Numbered from the stretch's first letter, positions 52,296 to 61,165 are shown. The stretch is 64,000 nucleotides of DNA from Aquipseudomonas ullengensis (GCF_014174475.1 NZ_JACJUD010000002.1:732422-796421), one strand, 5' to 3'. Translations and numbers: made by a program. The notes: generated from the letters alone by a model not told the origin.

Positions 52296-53033
52296 ATGAG
52301 AACAAGACTCTCAAGGGCTGCAGTACCCCTTCTCTTGGTCAGTAGTGTTCTTTCTGGTTGCGCTACGACTTCCAGTACGGGAGACGCACCGCTTAACCAA
52401 GGGAACTGGCCGATTTGTACAGTGATTGGCGGCTTGGCCGGAGGCGGGCTTGGCGCAATCGAGAGTTCAGCTTGGGCAGGTGGAGGAGCGGTGGCCGGTG
52501 CGGTCCTCGGTACTCTGGTGTGCTATGCCCAGGATGGTGACGCAGATGGCGATGGTGTACACGATCGCCGCGACCGTTGCCCGGATACCCCTGCCAATAC
52601 CCCGGTTCGTCATAACGGTTGTCCGCTGCCGGACTATCCGAGCACCGAAGCACCTGCTGCAGAGCCGGTTGCCGAGGCGACCGAAGCGGTGCGCGTCGAA
52701 TTGGACGTGAAGTTTGACTTCGACAAGTCGGAGGTCAAAGAAGAGAGTCAGGCCGATATCAAGGCCCTGGCCGACTTCATGGGTCAGTACCCTGCAACCA
52801 CTACCGTGGTGGAAGGGCATACAGACTCCAAGGGTACCGATGCCTACAACCAGAGCTTGTCCGAACGCCGCGCCAATGCGGTGCGTGATGTGCTGGTCAA
52901 CCAATATGGTGTGGGCGGCGATCGGGTGTCGGCAGCAGGTTACGGTGAGTCGAAACCGGTTGCCGATAATGATACCGACGAAGGTCGAGCCATCAACCGC
53001 CGGGTAGAAGCGGCAGTTGAGGCCAAGCCTTAG
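52296..53033 (+). CDS. OmpA-family lipoprotein with TSP3-like calcium loop (copy 2)
   Basis: A 245-residue paralogue of the preceding lipoprotein. The lipobox is LSGC (MRTRLSRAAVPLLLVSSVLSGC), followed by a longer Ser/Thr linker. The same Gly-rich patch and calcium loop follow (GDADGDGVHDRRDRCPDTPANTPVRHNGCP), then the OmpA domain (VKFDFDKSEVKEES, VEGHTDSKGTDAYNQSLSERRANAVRDVLV, AINRRVEAAV). A CAGGAGA Shine-Dalgarno is embedded in an inverted repeat just before the ATG. The two genes are about 108 bases apart. The similarity is highest in the OmpA domain. Confidence 0.87.
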   Translation: MRTRLSRAAVPLLLVSSVLSGCATTSSTGDAPLNQGNWPICTVIGGLAGGGLGAIESSAWAGGGAVAGAVLGTLVCYAQDGDADGDGVHDRRDRCPDTPANTPVRHNGCPLPDYPSTEAPAAEPVAEATEAVRVELDVKFDFDKSEVKEESQADIKALADFMGQYPATTTVVEGHTDSKGTDAYNQSLSERRANAVRDVLVNQYGVGGDRVSAAGYGESKPVADNDTDEGRAINRRVEAAVEAKP

Positions 53034-53056
53034 TCAGCCTATTGGTCCGCAGTCCG

Positions 53057-53093
53057 CTCCTGCGTTATCGCTAACTCGATAGCGCAGGAGTTT
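53057..53093 (+). terminator. Terminator after OmpA copy 2
   Basis: CTCCTGCGTTATCG (53057-53070) pairs with CGATAGCGCAGGAG (53077-53090) with one G-U pair and a 6-base loop, followed by TTT. It resembles the hairpin in front of copy 2, which suggests both came from the same ancestral terminator. Confidence 0.75.
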
Positions 53094-53141
53094 CCCCTTC
53101 AAATCCTCTTTCTGTCCTGCACGCAAAGCGCTCAGGTAGCG

Positions 53142-53606
53142 TCAGAACATGGGCCGGATCGCTGCAACCGCCACCAGCGTCAGGCCGATCAGCAGGTTGA
53201 AACCCACCAGCTTGCGGATCTTGCCGAGTGCGGCGCCACCGGCAGGCCAGTCCTGGCTGGCAATGGCACGGCGCAGTTCCGGAAGCACCAGGAACTGCAC
53301 GCGCAGGAACAGCGCAAGCATGACGATAAACAGGCCGATCATGATGTGCACGTAGCGAGGCGCGGTTTCAAAGCCGGCAAAGCGCAGGTGCAGCATGGCC
53401 ATGCCGGAGATCGGCAGTAGCAGTACGCAAGCCCATACCCACTGGAAGAAGCGCCGGAACACATCGGCCCACAGCGTCAGGCGTGCGGGCGCTTCCAGGG
53501 TGGCAACGGCGGCGGGGCGCAGGATCATCCAGGCGAAGAACATCCCGCCGACCCAGATCAGGGCGGCCAGTACATGCAGGGCATAGGTAGCGGCAAAGGC
53601 AGTCAT
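53142..53606 (-). CDS. CopD-like small inner-membrane protein
   Basis: A 154-residue protein with four hydrophobic helices: about 5-27, 52-74, 82-103 and 130-150. The start MTAFAATYALHVLAALIWVGGMFFAWMILRP has the His and Trp positions of the CopD/YihN-type membrane family, which is linked with copper handling or haem-containing membrane proteins. No partner copC is nearby, so a copper role is a family-level inference. CGGAG precedes the ATG. Divergent from dinG across 93 bases. Confidence 0.7.
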   Translation of the reverse strand: MTAFAATYALHVLAALIWVGGMFFAWMILRPAAVATLEAPARLTLWADVFRRFFQWVWACVLLLPISGMAMLHLRFAGFETAPRYVHIMIGLFIVMLALFLRVQFLVLPELRRAIASQDWPAGGAALGKIRKLVGFNLLIGLTLVAVAAIRPMF

Positions 53607-53666
53607 CGGGTTCTCCGTCAGTGGGCGGTTAAGCATGGCGCGGCATCATAACCTGCCGGTAAACTA

Positions 53667-53682
53667 CTGAGAATTTATCCAG
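53667..53682. promoter_or_regulatory. LexA-like CTG-N10-CAG box at the dinG start
   Basis: CTGAGAATTTATCCAG matches CTG-N10-CAG with an AT-rich centre, 17 bases before the dinG ATG. The full consensus CTGT-N8-ACAG is not met (CTGA and CCAG). E. coli dinG is a LexA-controlled gene, which makes the position meaningful. Confidence 0.4.
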
Positions 53683-53699
53683 TCTCTATTGCGCGCCCC

Positions 53700-55844
53700 A
53701 TGCTCAGTCCCGAACTCAAGTCCCAGATCCAGGGCGCTTACAGCCGCTTCCTCGAAGCCAAGAGCCTCAAACCGCGCTATGGCCAGCGCCTGATGATTGC
53801 CGAGATCGCCAAGGTGCTGGGCACCATCCAGCATAACGACGAAGGTCAGCGCGATGGCGAGGCGGCCGTGGTGGCGGTCGAGGCGGGCACCGGCACCGGC
53901 AAGACCGTGGCCTATGCATTGGCCTCGATCCCCATCGCCAAGGCCGCCGGCAAACGCCTGGTGATCGCCACGGCCACCGTGGCGCTGCAAGAACAGATCG
54001 TGCACAAGGACCTGCCGGACCTGCTGCGTAACAGCGGCCTGAACTTCAGCTTCGCCCTGGCCAAGGGCCGAGGCCGCTACCTGTGCCTGTCCAAGCTCGA
54101 CATGCTGCTGCAGGAAGGTGAGGCCCAGGGCGCTACCGCACAGATGTTCGCCGAAGAAGGCTTTCGCCTGGATGTCGACGAAAGCAGCCAAAAGTTGTTC
54201 ACCGGGATGATCGAGAAGCTCGCCGGCAATCGCTGGGACGGCGATCGTGACAGCTGGTCCGAGGAACTCGATGATGCCGTATGGAGCCGCCTGACCACCG
54301 ATCACAGCCAGTGCACCAACCGCCATTGTCCGAACTTCGGCCAATGCGCCTTCTACAAGGCGCGCGAAGGCATGACCAAAGTCGACGTGATCGTCACCAA
54401 CCACGACATGGTGCTGGCCGACCTGGCCCTGGGCGGCGGCGCGGTGCTGCCCGACCCGCGTGAAACCCTCTACGTGTTCGACGAAGGCCACCACCTGCCG
54501 GACAAGGCCATCGGCCACTTCGCCCACTTCACTCGCCTGCGCAGTACGGCCGACTGGCTCGGCCAGATAGAAAAGAACCTGACCAAGCTGCTGGCACAGA
54601 ACCCGTTGCCCGGCGACCTCGGCCGGCTGATCGAGAAAGTCCCGGAAATGGCCCGCGAGCTGCGCACCCAGCAGCAGTTCATGTTCAGCACCTGCGAGCA
54701 ACTGGCCGATTTCAAGGCCGGCGAAGACATGGAAGGCCGCGAGCGTCCGCGCCATCGGTTCGTCGGCGGCCTGGTGCCGGAACACTTGCGTGAGCAAGGC
54801 ATCGAGCTGAAGAAAGGCTTCTCGCAGCTGACGGATGTGTTCACCCGTCTCACCGAATTGCTCAAGGAGGCCATGGATGGAGAGGGCAGTGTCGGCATCG
54901 CCAGCCACCAGGCCGAGGAGTGGTATCCGCTGTTCGGTAGTTTGCTGGCGCGCTCCCAGGGCAACTGGGAGCTGTGGACCGCCTTCACTGTTGAAGACCC
55001 CGAGGACAGCCCGCCGATGGCGCGCTGGTTGACCCTGGCCGACAGCGGTGCGCTGTTCGATATCGAGGTCAACGCCAGCCCGATCCTCGCCGCCGAGACC
55101 CTGCGTCGCAACCTGTGGAATGTCGCCTATGGCGCCCTGGTGACCTCGGCCACGCTGACTGCGCTGAACAGCTTCGACCGTTTCCGCATGCGTGCCGGCC
55201 TGCCCAAGGCGGCGGTCACCGCCGTGGTGCCCAGCCCATTCCAGCATGCCGACGCCGGTGTGCTGCGGGTGCCGGATCTCAAGGCCGACCCGCGTGACGC
55301 GGCGGCGCATACCGCTGCGATCATTCGCGACCTGGCAGGGTTGGTGGCAGGCTCGCGCGGCACCCTGGTGCTGTTTTCTTCGCGCAAGCAGATGCAGGAA
55401 GTGTTCGACGGTGTCGATCGCGAATGGCGCAAGCGCGTGTTCATCCAGGGCAACCTGTCCAAGCAGGAAACCCTGAACAAACACAAGGCGCGCGTCGACA
55501 GCGGCGAGGAAAGCGTGCTCTTCGGCCTAGCCAGCTTCGCCGAGGGCGTCGATTTGCCGGGTGCCTATTGCGAGCACGTGGTGATCGCCAAGATCCCCTT
55601 CGCCGTGCCGGACGACCCGGTGGAAGCGGCGTTGGCCGAGTGGATCGAAGCACGCGGCGGCAACCCGTTCATGGAAATCGCCGTGCCCGATGCCTCGTTG
55701 AAACTGGTGCAGGCCTGCGGCCGTCTGCTGCGTACCGAGGAAGATCGCGGCACCATCACGCTGTTGGATCGGCGCGTGGTGACCCAGCGCTACGGCAAGG
55801 CCATCCTCAACGCGCTACCGCCGTTTCGCCGCGAGATCAGCTGA
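53700..55844 (+). CDS. dinG: DinG-type ATP-dependent DNA helicase
   Basis: A 714-residue superfamily 2 XPD-like 5'-3' helicase. Walker A is EAGTGTGKT at 61-69. The Fe-S cluster region includes RYLCLSKLDML and later QCTNRHCPNFGQCAFYKAR, giving four cysteines. The DEGH box (VFDEGHHLPDKA) and the C-terminal helicase motifs LVLFSSRKQM, FGLASFAEGVDLPG and QACGRLLRTEEDRG are all present. The ATG at 53700 lacks a clear Shine-Dalgarno. A LexA-like box just upstream suggests SOS induction. Confidence 0.92.
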   Translation: MLSPELKSQIQGAYSRFLEAKSLKPRYGQRLMIAEIAKVLGTIQHNDEGQRDGEAAVVAVEAGTGTGKTVAYALASIPIAKAAGKRLVIATATVALQEQIVHKDLPDLLRNSGLNFSFALAKGRGRYLCLSKLDMLLQEGEAQGATAQMFAEEGFRLDVDESSQKLFTGMIEKLAGNRWDGDRDSWSEELDDAVWSRLTTDHSQCTNRHCPNFGQCAFYKAREGMTKVDVIVTNHDMVLADLALGGGAVLPDPRETLYVFDEGHHLPDKAIGHFAHFTRLRSTADWLGQIEKNLTKLLAQNPLPGDLGRLIEKVPEMARELRTQQQFMFSTCEQLADFKAGEDMEGRERPRHRFVGGLVPEHLREQGIELKKGFSQLTDVFTRLTELLKEAMDGEGSVGIASHQAEEWYPLFGSLLARSQGNWELWTAFTVEDPEDSPPMARWLTLADSGALFDIEVNASPILAAETLRRNLWNVAYGALVTSATLTALNSFDRFRMRAGLPKAAVTAVVPSPFQHADAGVLRVPDLKADPRDAAAHTAAIIRDLAGLVAGSRGTLVLFSSRKQMQEVFDGVDREWRKRVFIQGNLSKQETLNKHKARVDSGEESVLFGLASFAEGVDLPGAYCEHVVIAKIPFAVPDDPVEAALAEWIEARGGNPFMEIAVPDASLKLVQACGRLLRTEEDRGTITLLDRRVVTQRYGKAILNALPPFRREIS

Positions 55845-55883
55845 GTTTTATCCATCATCCATCTGCGCCAAGGAGAGGGCTCC

Positions 55884-56720
55884 GTGTCCAACGCTCCCCG
55901 TTCCATCCTGATTACCGGCTGCTCCTCGGGCATCGGCTACGCCAGTGCGGTGGCTTGCCGTGCAGCCGGCTGGCAGGTGTTCGTCTCGGCGCGTGATGCC
56001 GAGGATGTCGCCTGCCTGCAGACGGAAGGGTTTACCGCCCTGCAGCTGGACCTGAATGACTCGGCGAGCATCCAGGCGGCTCTGGCGGCGGTGCTGGTGC
56101 AGACCGGCGGCACCCTGGATGCGCTGTTCAACAATGGTGGTTATGGCCAGCCGGGCGCTATCGAGGATTTGCCGCGCATGGCCTGGCGCGAGCAGTTCGA
56201 GACCAACCTGTTCGGCCCGGCCGAACTGACCGCCGCGGTGTTGCCGGTGATGCGGCGCCAGGGCCATGGTCGCATCCTGTTCAACAGCTCGGTGCTTGGT
56301 TATGCGGCGCTGCCGCTGCGTGGCGCTTACAACGCCTCCAAGTTCGCCATCGAGGGCCTGGTCGATACCTTGCGCCTGGAACTGAGCGGTAGCGGCATCG
56401 AGGCGGTGCTGATCGAGCCTGGGCCGATCATGGCGCGCTTTCGTGCCAACAGCCTGGTGGCTTTGCGCAAGCACGTCGACAGGCAGCGCAGTGTGCATGC
56501 CGAGGCCTATGTGCAGATGGAGGAACGCCTGGCCAAGGAGGGTGCGGCGGTGAAGTACACCTTGCCCGCCGAGGCCGTGGCAGAGGTGGTTTTGCGGGCC
56601 TTGCAGCGCCGGGTGCCGCGGGTTCGCTATCCGGTCACCGTACCGGCCAAGCTGTTTCGCGTGCTCAATCGCCTGTTGCCGGATCGGCTGCTTGATCGGA
56701 TCAAGCGCTCGGCGGTGTGA
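55884..56720 (+). CDS. Short-chain dehydrogenase/reductase (SDR)
   Basis: A 278-residue NAD(P)-dependent oxidoreductase. The cofactor motif is ITGCSSGIGYASA (TGxxxGIG) near residues 10-22. NNGGYGQPG corresponds to the NNAG segment, and FNSSVLGYAALPLRGAYNASKFAIEG carries the catalytic Ser, Tyr and Lys. The C-terminal 60 residues (VPRVRYPVTVPAKLFRVLNRLLPDRLLDRIKRS) are basic and amphipathic and may bind membrane. Substrate unknown. GTG at 55884 follows AAGGAGAGGGCTCC. Single gene. Confidence 0.85.
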   Translation: MSNAPRSILITGCSSGIGYASAVACRAAGWQVFVSARDAEDVACLQTEGFTALQLDLNDSASIQAALAAVLVQTGGTLDALFNNGGYGQPGAIEDLPRMAWREQFETNLFGPAELTAAVLPVMRRQGHGRILFNSSVLGYAALPLRGAYNASKFAIEGLVDTLRLELSGSGIEAVLIEPGPIMARFRANSLVALRKHVDRQRSVHAEAYVQMEERLAKEGAAVKYTLPAEAVAEVVLRALQRRVPRVRYPVTVPAKLFRVLNRLLPDRLLDRIKRSAV

Positions 56721-56820
56721 ACAGCAAGAGGGGATGACTGCAGCGCTTTAATCCGCCTACGCACTGGCATCAAGCGGCCCAGCTGTTGTCTACTTGTGCG
56801 TCTTCCGGAGTACCTGCCAC

Positions 56821-59184
56821 ATGATTCGCCGTTCACTGCCCAGTATTTTTGCCTTTTTGCTCGCCACCCCGGCCATTGCCGCCCCGGCCGGCCAGCAAAC
56901 CCTGTTCAGCTTCATCAAGCCCACCGACGTGGTGCAGGTGGTGACCGAGCAGGCCAGCTTCCCCGAATTGACCGCCGAACCCACCGCCGAAGGCGAGGTG
57001 CTGCGTCGTTTCACCTTCAATGCCGCCGAACACCCCAACCTGCGCCTGACTCCGCAGAGTGGCGACTGGGACTGGTCGCAATCCGGCGCCATGAGCCTGC
57101 GCCTGCAGAACGCCATGGACTGGGCGATCACCCTCGAAGTCCGCATCGAAAGCCGCGACGGCAAGGTTCTGACCAGCCGCATCGCGCTGCCGGCCGGCCC
57201 GGCGCAAACCCTGCTGGTACCGCTCACGGCCTCTTCGCCGCTGGCCCGTGGCATGCGTGCCGGCCCGCCGATGCCGGTCACCCTGGACGGGCAGCGGGTG
57301 CTGCTGGCCGAAAGCGTCAACGGTGAGCTGAACGCCGCCCAGGTCAGCGCCGTGACCATCGCCCTGGATAATCCGACCGCTGCGCAGAACATCCTGCTCG
57401 GCCGTTTCGGTGTGCAGGACGCTGCCAGCGCACAGGCGGCCATCTACGACGGCATCATGGATGCCTGGGGTCAGTACAGCCGTGGCCAGTGGCCGGAGAA
57501 AATCAGCAGCGACCAGCAACTGCGCGAGGCCGCCAGTCGCGAGCAGGGTCAGCTCAAGCAATGGCTGACCAAGCGCCCCGAGCAGGACGCTTTTGGCGGT
57601 TGGCTGAAAGGCCCGAGCTTCGAGGCCAGTGGTTTCTTCCGTACCGAGAAACGCGACGGCCGCTGGTTCCTGGTGACCCCGGAAGGTCATCCGTTCTATT
57701 CCCTCGGCGTCAACGCCGTCAGCGCCTGGCAGAGCCAGACCTACGTCGAAGGCCGCGAGTCGCTGTTCAAGAGCCTGCCCAAGGAAGGCGAGCCACTGGC
57801 CGCCTACTACGGCAAGCGTGACAGCCGCAGCAACAGCGGTGCCAACCGTGGCCGAGCTTTCGACCATGGCCGCTGGTTCGACTTCTACCGCGCCAACCTG
57901 CAGCGCAGCTATGCCCAGCCATGCCCGCCGCCAGCACCTGCTGCTGCGCCGGCCGCCGCACCTGCAAGTGCTCCCGCTGTGGTCGCCAGTCCATGCCCGG
58001 CACCAGGTCTGGATGCCGAGCGCTGGACCCAGCACAGCCTTGATCGCCTGCAGGCCTGGGGCTTCAACAGCCTGGGCAACTGGAGCGACGACACCCTGGG
58101 CGATGCCAAGCGCGTGCCGTATACCCGCCCGCTGTCGATTTCTGGCGACTACGCCACCATCAGCACCGGCCTCGATTGGTGGGGCGGCATGCCCGACCCG
58201 TTCGACCCGCGCTTCGCCATGGCCGCCGAGCGCGCCATTGCCATCGCCGCCCGTGATCGTCGTGAAGATCCCTGGCTGATTGGTTTCTTCGCTGACAACG
58301 AGCTGGCCTGGGCCGGCCCGGGTGATGACCCCAAAGCCCGTTACGGCCTGGCCTACGGCACCTTGCGCCTGACCACCGACGTCCCAGCCAAGCGCGCCTT
58401 CCTCAAGCAGCTGCGCGACAAGTACCGCAATCAGAGCGGCCTGTCCAAGGCCTGGGGCATCGAGCTGGGCGCTTGGGAGCTGATGGAAGACCCGGGCTTC
58501 GAGGCGCCGCTGCCCAGCGCCGAGCACCCGCAGATCGAAGAGGATCTGCGTAACTTCCAGAACCTGTTTGCCGACACCTACTTCAAGACCATCGCCGACT
58601 CGCTCAAGTGGCACGCGCCCAACCACCTGCTGCTCGGTGGCCGCTTCGCCATCACCACGCCGGAGGCCATCGCCGCCTGTGCCAAGTACTGCGACGTGAT
58701 GAGCTTCAACCTCTATACCCCGGAACCGCAGCAAGGCCAGAACTTCACCGCCTTGCGCGAACTGGACAAACCGGTGCTGGTCACCGAGTTCCACTTCGGC
58801 TCGCGTGATCGCGGCCCGTTCTGGGGCGGTGTCAGCGAGGTGTACAAGGAAGAGGAGCGTGGCCCGGCCTACGCGCGCTTCCTGAACAAGGCCCTGGAGG
58901 AGCCGACGATCGTCGGTGTGCACTGGTTCCAGTACCTCGACCAGCCAGCCACCGGTCGCCTGCTCGATGGTGAGAACGGCCACCTGGGCCTGGTCGGCAT
59001 CACCGATCGACCCTGGCAGGGCTTCGTCGAGGCCGTGCGCAAGGCCAACCTGGGCGTGCCGGAAAGCCTGCTCGGCAAGGCTGCCAAGGCCGAGGCCAAG
59101 CCGGCTGCTGGTGCCACTGAGCCGGCAGCTGCGAAGCCGGCGTCCGTTGCGGCCCCGGCTGCCGCCGAGGCCGGCAAGAACTGA
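56821..59184 (+). CDS. Exported GH50/agarase-like glycoside hydrolase
   Basis: A 787-residue protein with signal peptide MIRRSLPSIFAFLLATPAIAAPA. A beta-sandwich-like N-terminal part (residues 25-250) precedes a TIM-barrel. Candidate catalytic glutamates are in IGFFADNELAWAGPG (acid/base) and PVLVTEFHFGSRDRG (nucleophile), in GH-A order. Between them FNLYTPEP and VHWFQYLDQPATGR complete the clan A look. Substrate may be agar-like or another galactan or glucan, not proven. A Pro/Ala insertion flanked by Cys interrupts the barrel near 57923-58002, and the C-terminus is an Ala/Pro/Lys tail. GGAG lies 10 bases upstream. Confidence 0.72.
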   Translation: MIRRSLPSIFAFLLATPAIAAPAGQQTLFSFIKPTDVVQVVTEQASFPELTAEPTAEGEVLRRFTFNAAEHPNLRLTPQSGDWDWSQSGAMSLRLQNAMDWAITLEVRIESRDGKVLTSRIALPAGPAQTLLVPLTASSPLARGMRAGPPMPVTLDGQRVLLAESVNGELNAAQVSAVTIALDNPTAAQNILLGRFGVQDAASAQAAIYDGIMDAWGQYSRGQWPEKISSDQQLREAASREQGQLKQWLTKRPEQDAFGGWLKGPSFEASGFFRTEKRDGRWFLVTPEGHPFYSLGVNAVSAWQSQTYVEGRESLFKSLPKEGEPLAAYYGKRDSRSNSGANRGRAFDHGRWFDFYRANLQRSYAQPCPPPAPAAAPAAAPASAPAVVASPCPAPGLDAERWTQHSLDRLQAWGFNSLGNWSDDTLGDAKRVPYTRPLSISGDYATISTGLDWWGGMPDPFDPRFAMAAERAIAIAARDRREDPWLIGFFADNELAWAGPGDDPKARYGLAYGTLRLTTDVPAKRAFLKQLRDKYRNQSGLSKAWGIELGAWELMEDPGFEAPLPSAEHPQIEEDLRNFQNLFADTYFKTIADSLKWHAPNHLLLGGRFAITTPEAIAACAKYCDVMSFNLYTPEPQQGQNFTALRELDKPVLVTEFHFGSRDRGPFWGGVSEVYKEEERGPAYARFLNKALEEPTIVGVHWFQYLDQPATGRLLDGENGHLGLVGITDRPWQGFVEAVRKANLGVPESLLGKAAKAEAKPAAGATEPAAAKPASVAAPAAAEAGKN

Positions 59185-59302
59185 TCTGACCTGCAGCCCG
59201 TCTCCTTACGGTTTCTTTCGGCGACGGGCATTGCCACAATGCCCATCCATCGCCAGATGGCCAGCGCGACGCAGATCGCGCATCGAGACCAAGGAGTAAC
59301 GC

Positions 59303-60448
59303 TTGCAGATTCAGGGTTATTTCGACCTGCAGTTCGAGCCGCTTAAAGAAGCCTTCGCCGAGTTATTCGCCGACCCGCAGGAGCGTGGCGCGGGATTGTG
59401 TGTACAGGTCGGCGGCGAGACCGTGATCGACGTCTGGGCCGGTACGGCCGACAAGGACGGCGAACAGGCCTGGCACAGCGACACCATCCTCAATCTCTTC
59501 TCCTGCACCAAACCCTTCGCTGCCGTCGCCGCCTTGCAACTGGTGGACGAGGGAAGGCTCGACCTGGACGCTCCGGTGGCGCGTTACTGGCCGGAATTCG
59601 CCGCAGCCGGCAAGGAGCTGGTGACGCCTCGGCAACTGTTCAGCCATCGTGCCGGCCTGCCTGCCCTGCGTGAGCTGCTGCCGCCGGAAGCCTTGTACGA
59701 CTGGGCGCGCATGACCGCTGCCCTGGCCGCCGAGCAGCCCTGGTGGACGCCTGGCGAAGACCACGGTTACGCCGCCATCACCTATGGCTGGCTGACTGGC
59801 GAATTGCTCCAGCGTATCGAGGGCCGTGGCCCGGGCGAGTCTATCGTGGCGCGCATCGCCAAGCCGCTGGGGCTGGACTTCCACGTCGGCCTGGCCGACA
59901 GCGAGTTCGAACGCGTGGCGCATATCGCCCGCAAGAAGGGCGACCTGGGCGATGCCGCGGCGCAGCGCCTGCTCAAATGCATGATGAGCGAGCCGACTGC
60001 CATGAGCACGCGGGCGTTCACCAATCCGCCGTCGATCCTCACCAGCACCAACAAGCCGGAGTGGCGGCGCATGCAGCAGCCGGCCGCCAATGGCCACGGC
60101 AATGCCCGTGCGCTGGCGGGTTTCTATGCCGGCCTGCTGGATGGCCGCCTGTTGCCGGCCGAACTGCTCAATGAAATGACCCGCGAACATGCCTGCGGCG
60201 AAGACCGCACCCTGCTGACCCGGACGCGTCTGGGGCTGGGTTGCATGCTCGACCAGGCGGAGGTGGCCAACGCCACCTACGGAATGGGCCGCAAGGCCTT
60301 TGGCCATCCGGGCGCTGGTGGCTCGGTAGGCTTCGCTGATCCCGAGCGTGAAGTCGCGTTCGGTTTCGTTACCAATAGCCTCGGCCCCTATGTTCTGATG
60401 GACCCACGCACGCAAAAGCTGGCGCGGGTATTGGATCAGTGTCTTTGA
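59303..60448 (+). CDS. Serine beta-lactamase-fold hydrolase (EstB-like)
   Basis: A 381-residue class C beta-lactamase-like hydrolase. The nucleophile is Ser67 with Lys70 in FSCTK. A Tyr lies in DHGYAAITYGWLTGELLQ. FGHPGAGGSVGFADPEREVAFGFVTN forms the C-terminal active-site wall in place of KTG. No signal peptide, so it is more likely a cytoplasmic esterase than an antibiotic-resistance enzyme. The start is a TTG at 59303 with AAGGAG 6 bases upstream; no ATG is available near it. Confidence 0.83.
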   Translation: MQIQGYFDLQFEPLKEAFAELFADPQERGAGLCVQVGGETVIDVWAGTADKDGEQAWHSDTILNLFSCTKPFAAVAALQLVDEGRLDLDAPVARYWPEFAAAGKELVTPRQLFSHRAGLPALRELLPPEALYDWARMTAALAAEQPWWTPGEDHGYAAITYGWLTGELLQRIEGRGPGESIVARIAKPLGLDFHVGLADSEFERVAHIARKKGDLGDAAAQRLLKCMMSEPTAMSTRAFTNPPSILTSTNKPEWRRMQQPAANGHGNARALAGFYAGLLDGRLLPAELLNEMTREHACGEDRTLLTRTRLGLGCMLDQAEVANATYGMGRKAFGHPGAGGSVGFADPEREVAFGFVTNSLGPYVLMDPRTQKLARVLDQCL

Positions 60449-60468
60449 ACCCTCATTCAGGAATATCG

Positions 60469-61149
60469 ATGATGCGAGCTAACTGCCTTGCCTTGATTCT
60501 CTGCAGCAGCCTCACCGCTTGTGCCGCTTCTTCCGACAAGTCTGCCGATTCTGGCAATTGGTGGTCGTTCGGTGGCAAGGAAAAGGTCGCCGCCCCGGCG
60601 GCAGTGCCGAAAATCGACAAAAAGCTCACCACGGCCTGGCTCGACGAGTACGAGCCGCAACTGCGCGAAGCCCTGAAAGGCTCGAAGATGGAGCTAGAGC
60701 GCCGGCAGAACGTGCTGGTAGTCACCGCCCCTGTGGACGCCTCGTTCAACGCGGATCGCCCGTCGATGTTGCTGCCGGCAGCCCTCGGCCCATTCAGCCG
60801 GGTGGCCAAGATCCTCGAGAAGGATCGTTTGACCGGCGTGCTGATCCTCGGCCATGCCGACAGTTCGGGCCAGGTCGAGGCCAATCGCAAGCTCAGCGAG
60901 GACCGCGCCAAGGCGGTGGCCTCGATCTTCCGCCTGAGCGGGCTGAACCGCGATCGCCTGATGCTCAAGGGCGTCGGTTCGGACATGCCGCGCGCCGCCA
61001 ACGACAGCAGCGACGGGCGCAAGCTCAACCGTCGTGTGGAGCTGGTGCTGACCCCGCAAGAGACCCTGGTGGCGTTGCTGGCCCAGTACAACCAGCCGGT
61101 CGTAGCGAAAACCTCCATCGAGCAGATCAAGCCGGCCAAGGTCGACTGA
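60469..61149 (+). CDS. OmpA-family lipoprotein (third copy in window)
   Basis: A 226-residue lipoprotein with lipobox LTAC (MMRANCLALILCSSLTACAAS). Unlike the pair at 51-53 kb it has no calcium loop. A helical part (LTTAWLDEYEPQLREALKGSKMELERRQN) leads into an OmpA-like domain with ILGHADSSGQVEANRKLSEDRAKAVASIF and GRKLNRRVELVLTPQE. The peptidoglycan-binding Asp and Arg positions are kept. AGGAA lies before the Met at 60469, and a second Met is next to it. pdxH starts 16 bases downstream, so they may be one transcript. Confidence 0.82.
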   Translation: MMRANCLALILCSSLTACAASSDKSADSGNWWSFGGKEKVAAPAAVPKIDKKLTTAWLDEYEPQLREALKGSKMELERRQNVLVVTAPVDASFNADRPSMLLPAALGPFSRVAKILEKDRLTGVLILGHADSSGQVEANRKLSEDRAKAVASIFRLSGLNRDRLMLKGVGSDMPRAANDSSDGRKLNRRVELVLTPQETLVALLAQYNQPVVAKTSIEQIKPAKVD

Positions 61150-61165
61150 GCCTTAGGAGAGCAGC

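Noticed and set aside
53664..55484. A 606-codon antisense frame in dinG
   Set aside because: Shadow of the helicase gene, which has Walker and Fe-S motifs.
56833..58983. A 716-codon antisense frame within the GH50-like gene
   Set aside because: No family features and low-complexity Val/Gly/Arg composition, while the sense strand has signal peptide and catalytic segments.
59196..59229. Terminator after the GH50-like gene (GCCCGTC/GACGGGC)
   Set aside because: Only a 7-bp stem with a 20-base loop and no T run.
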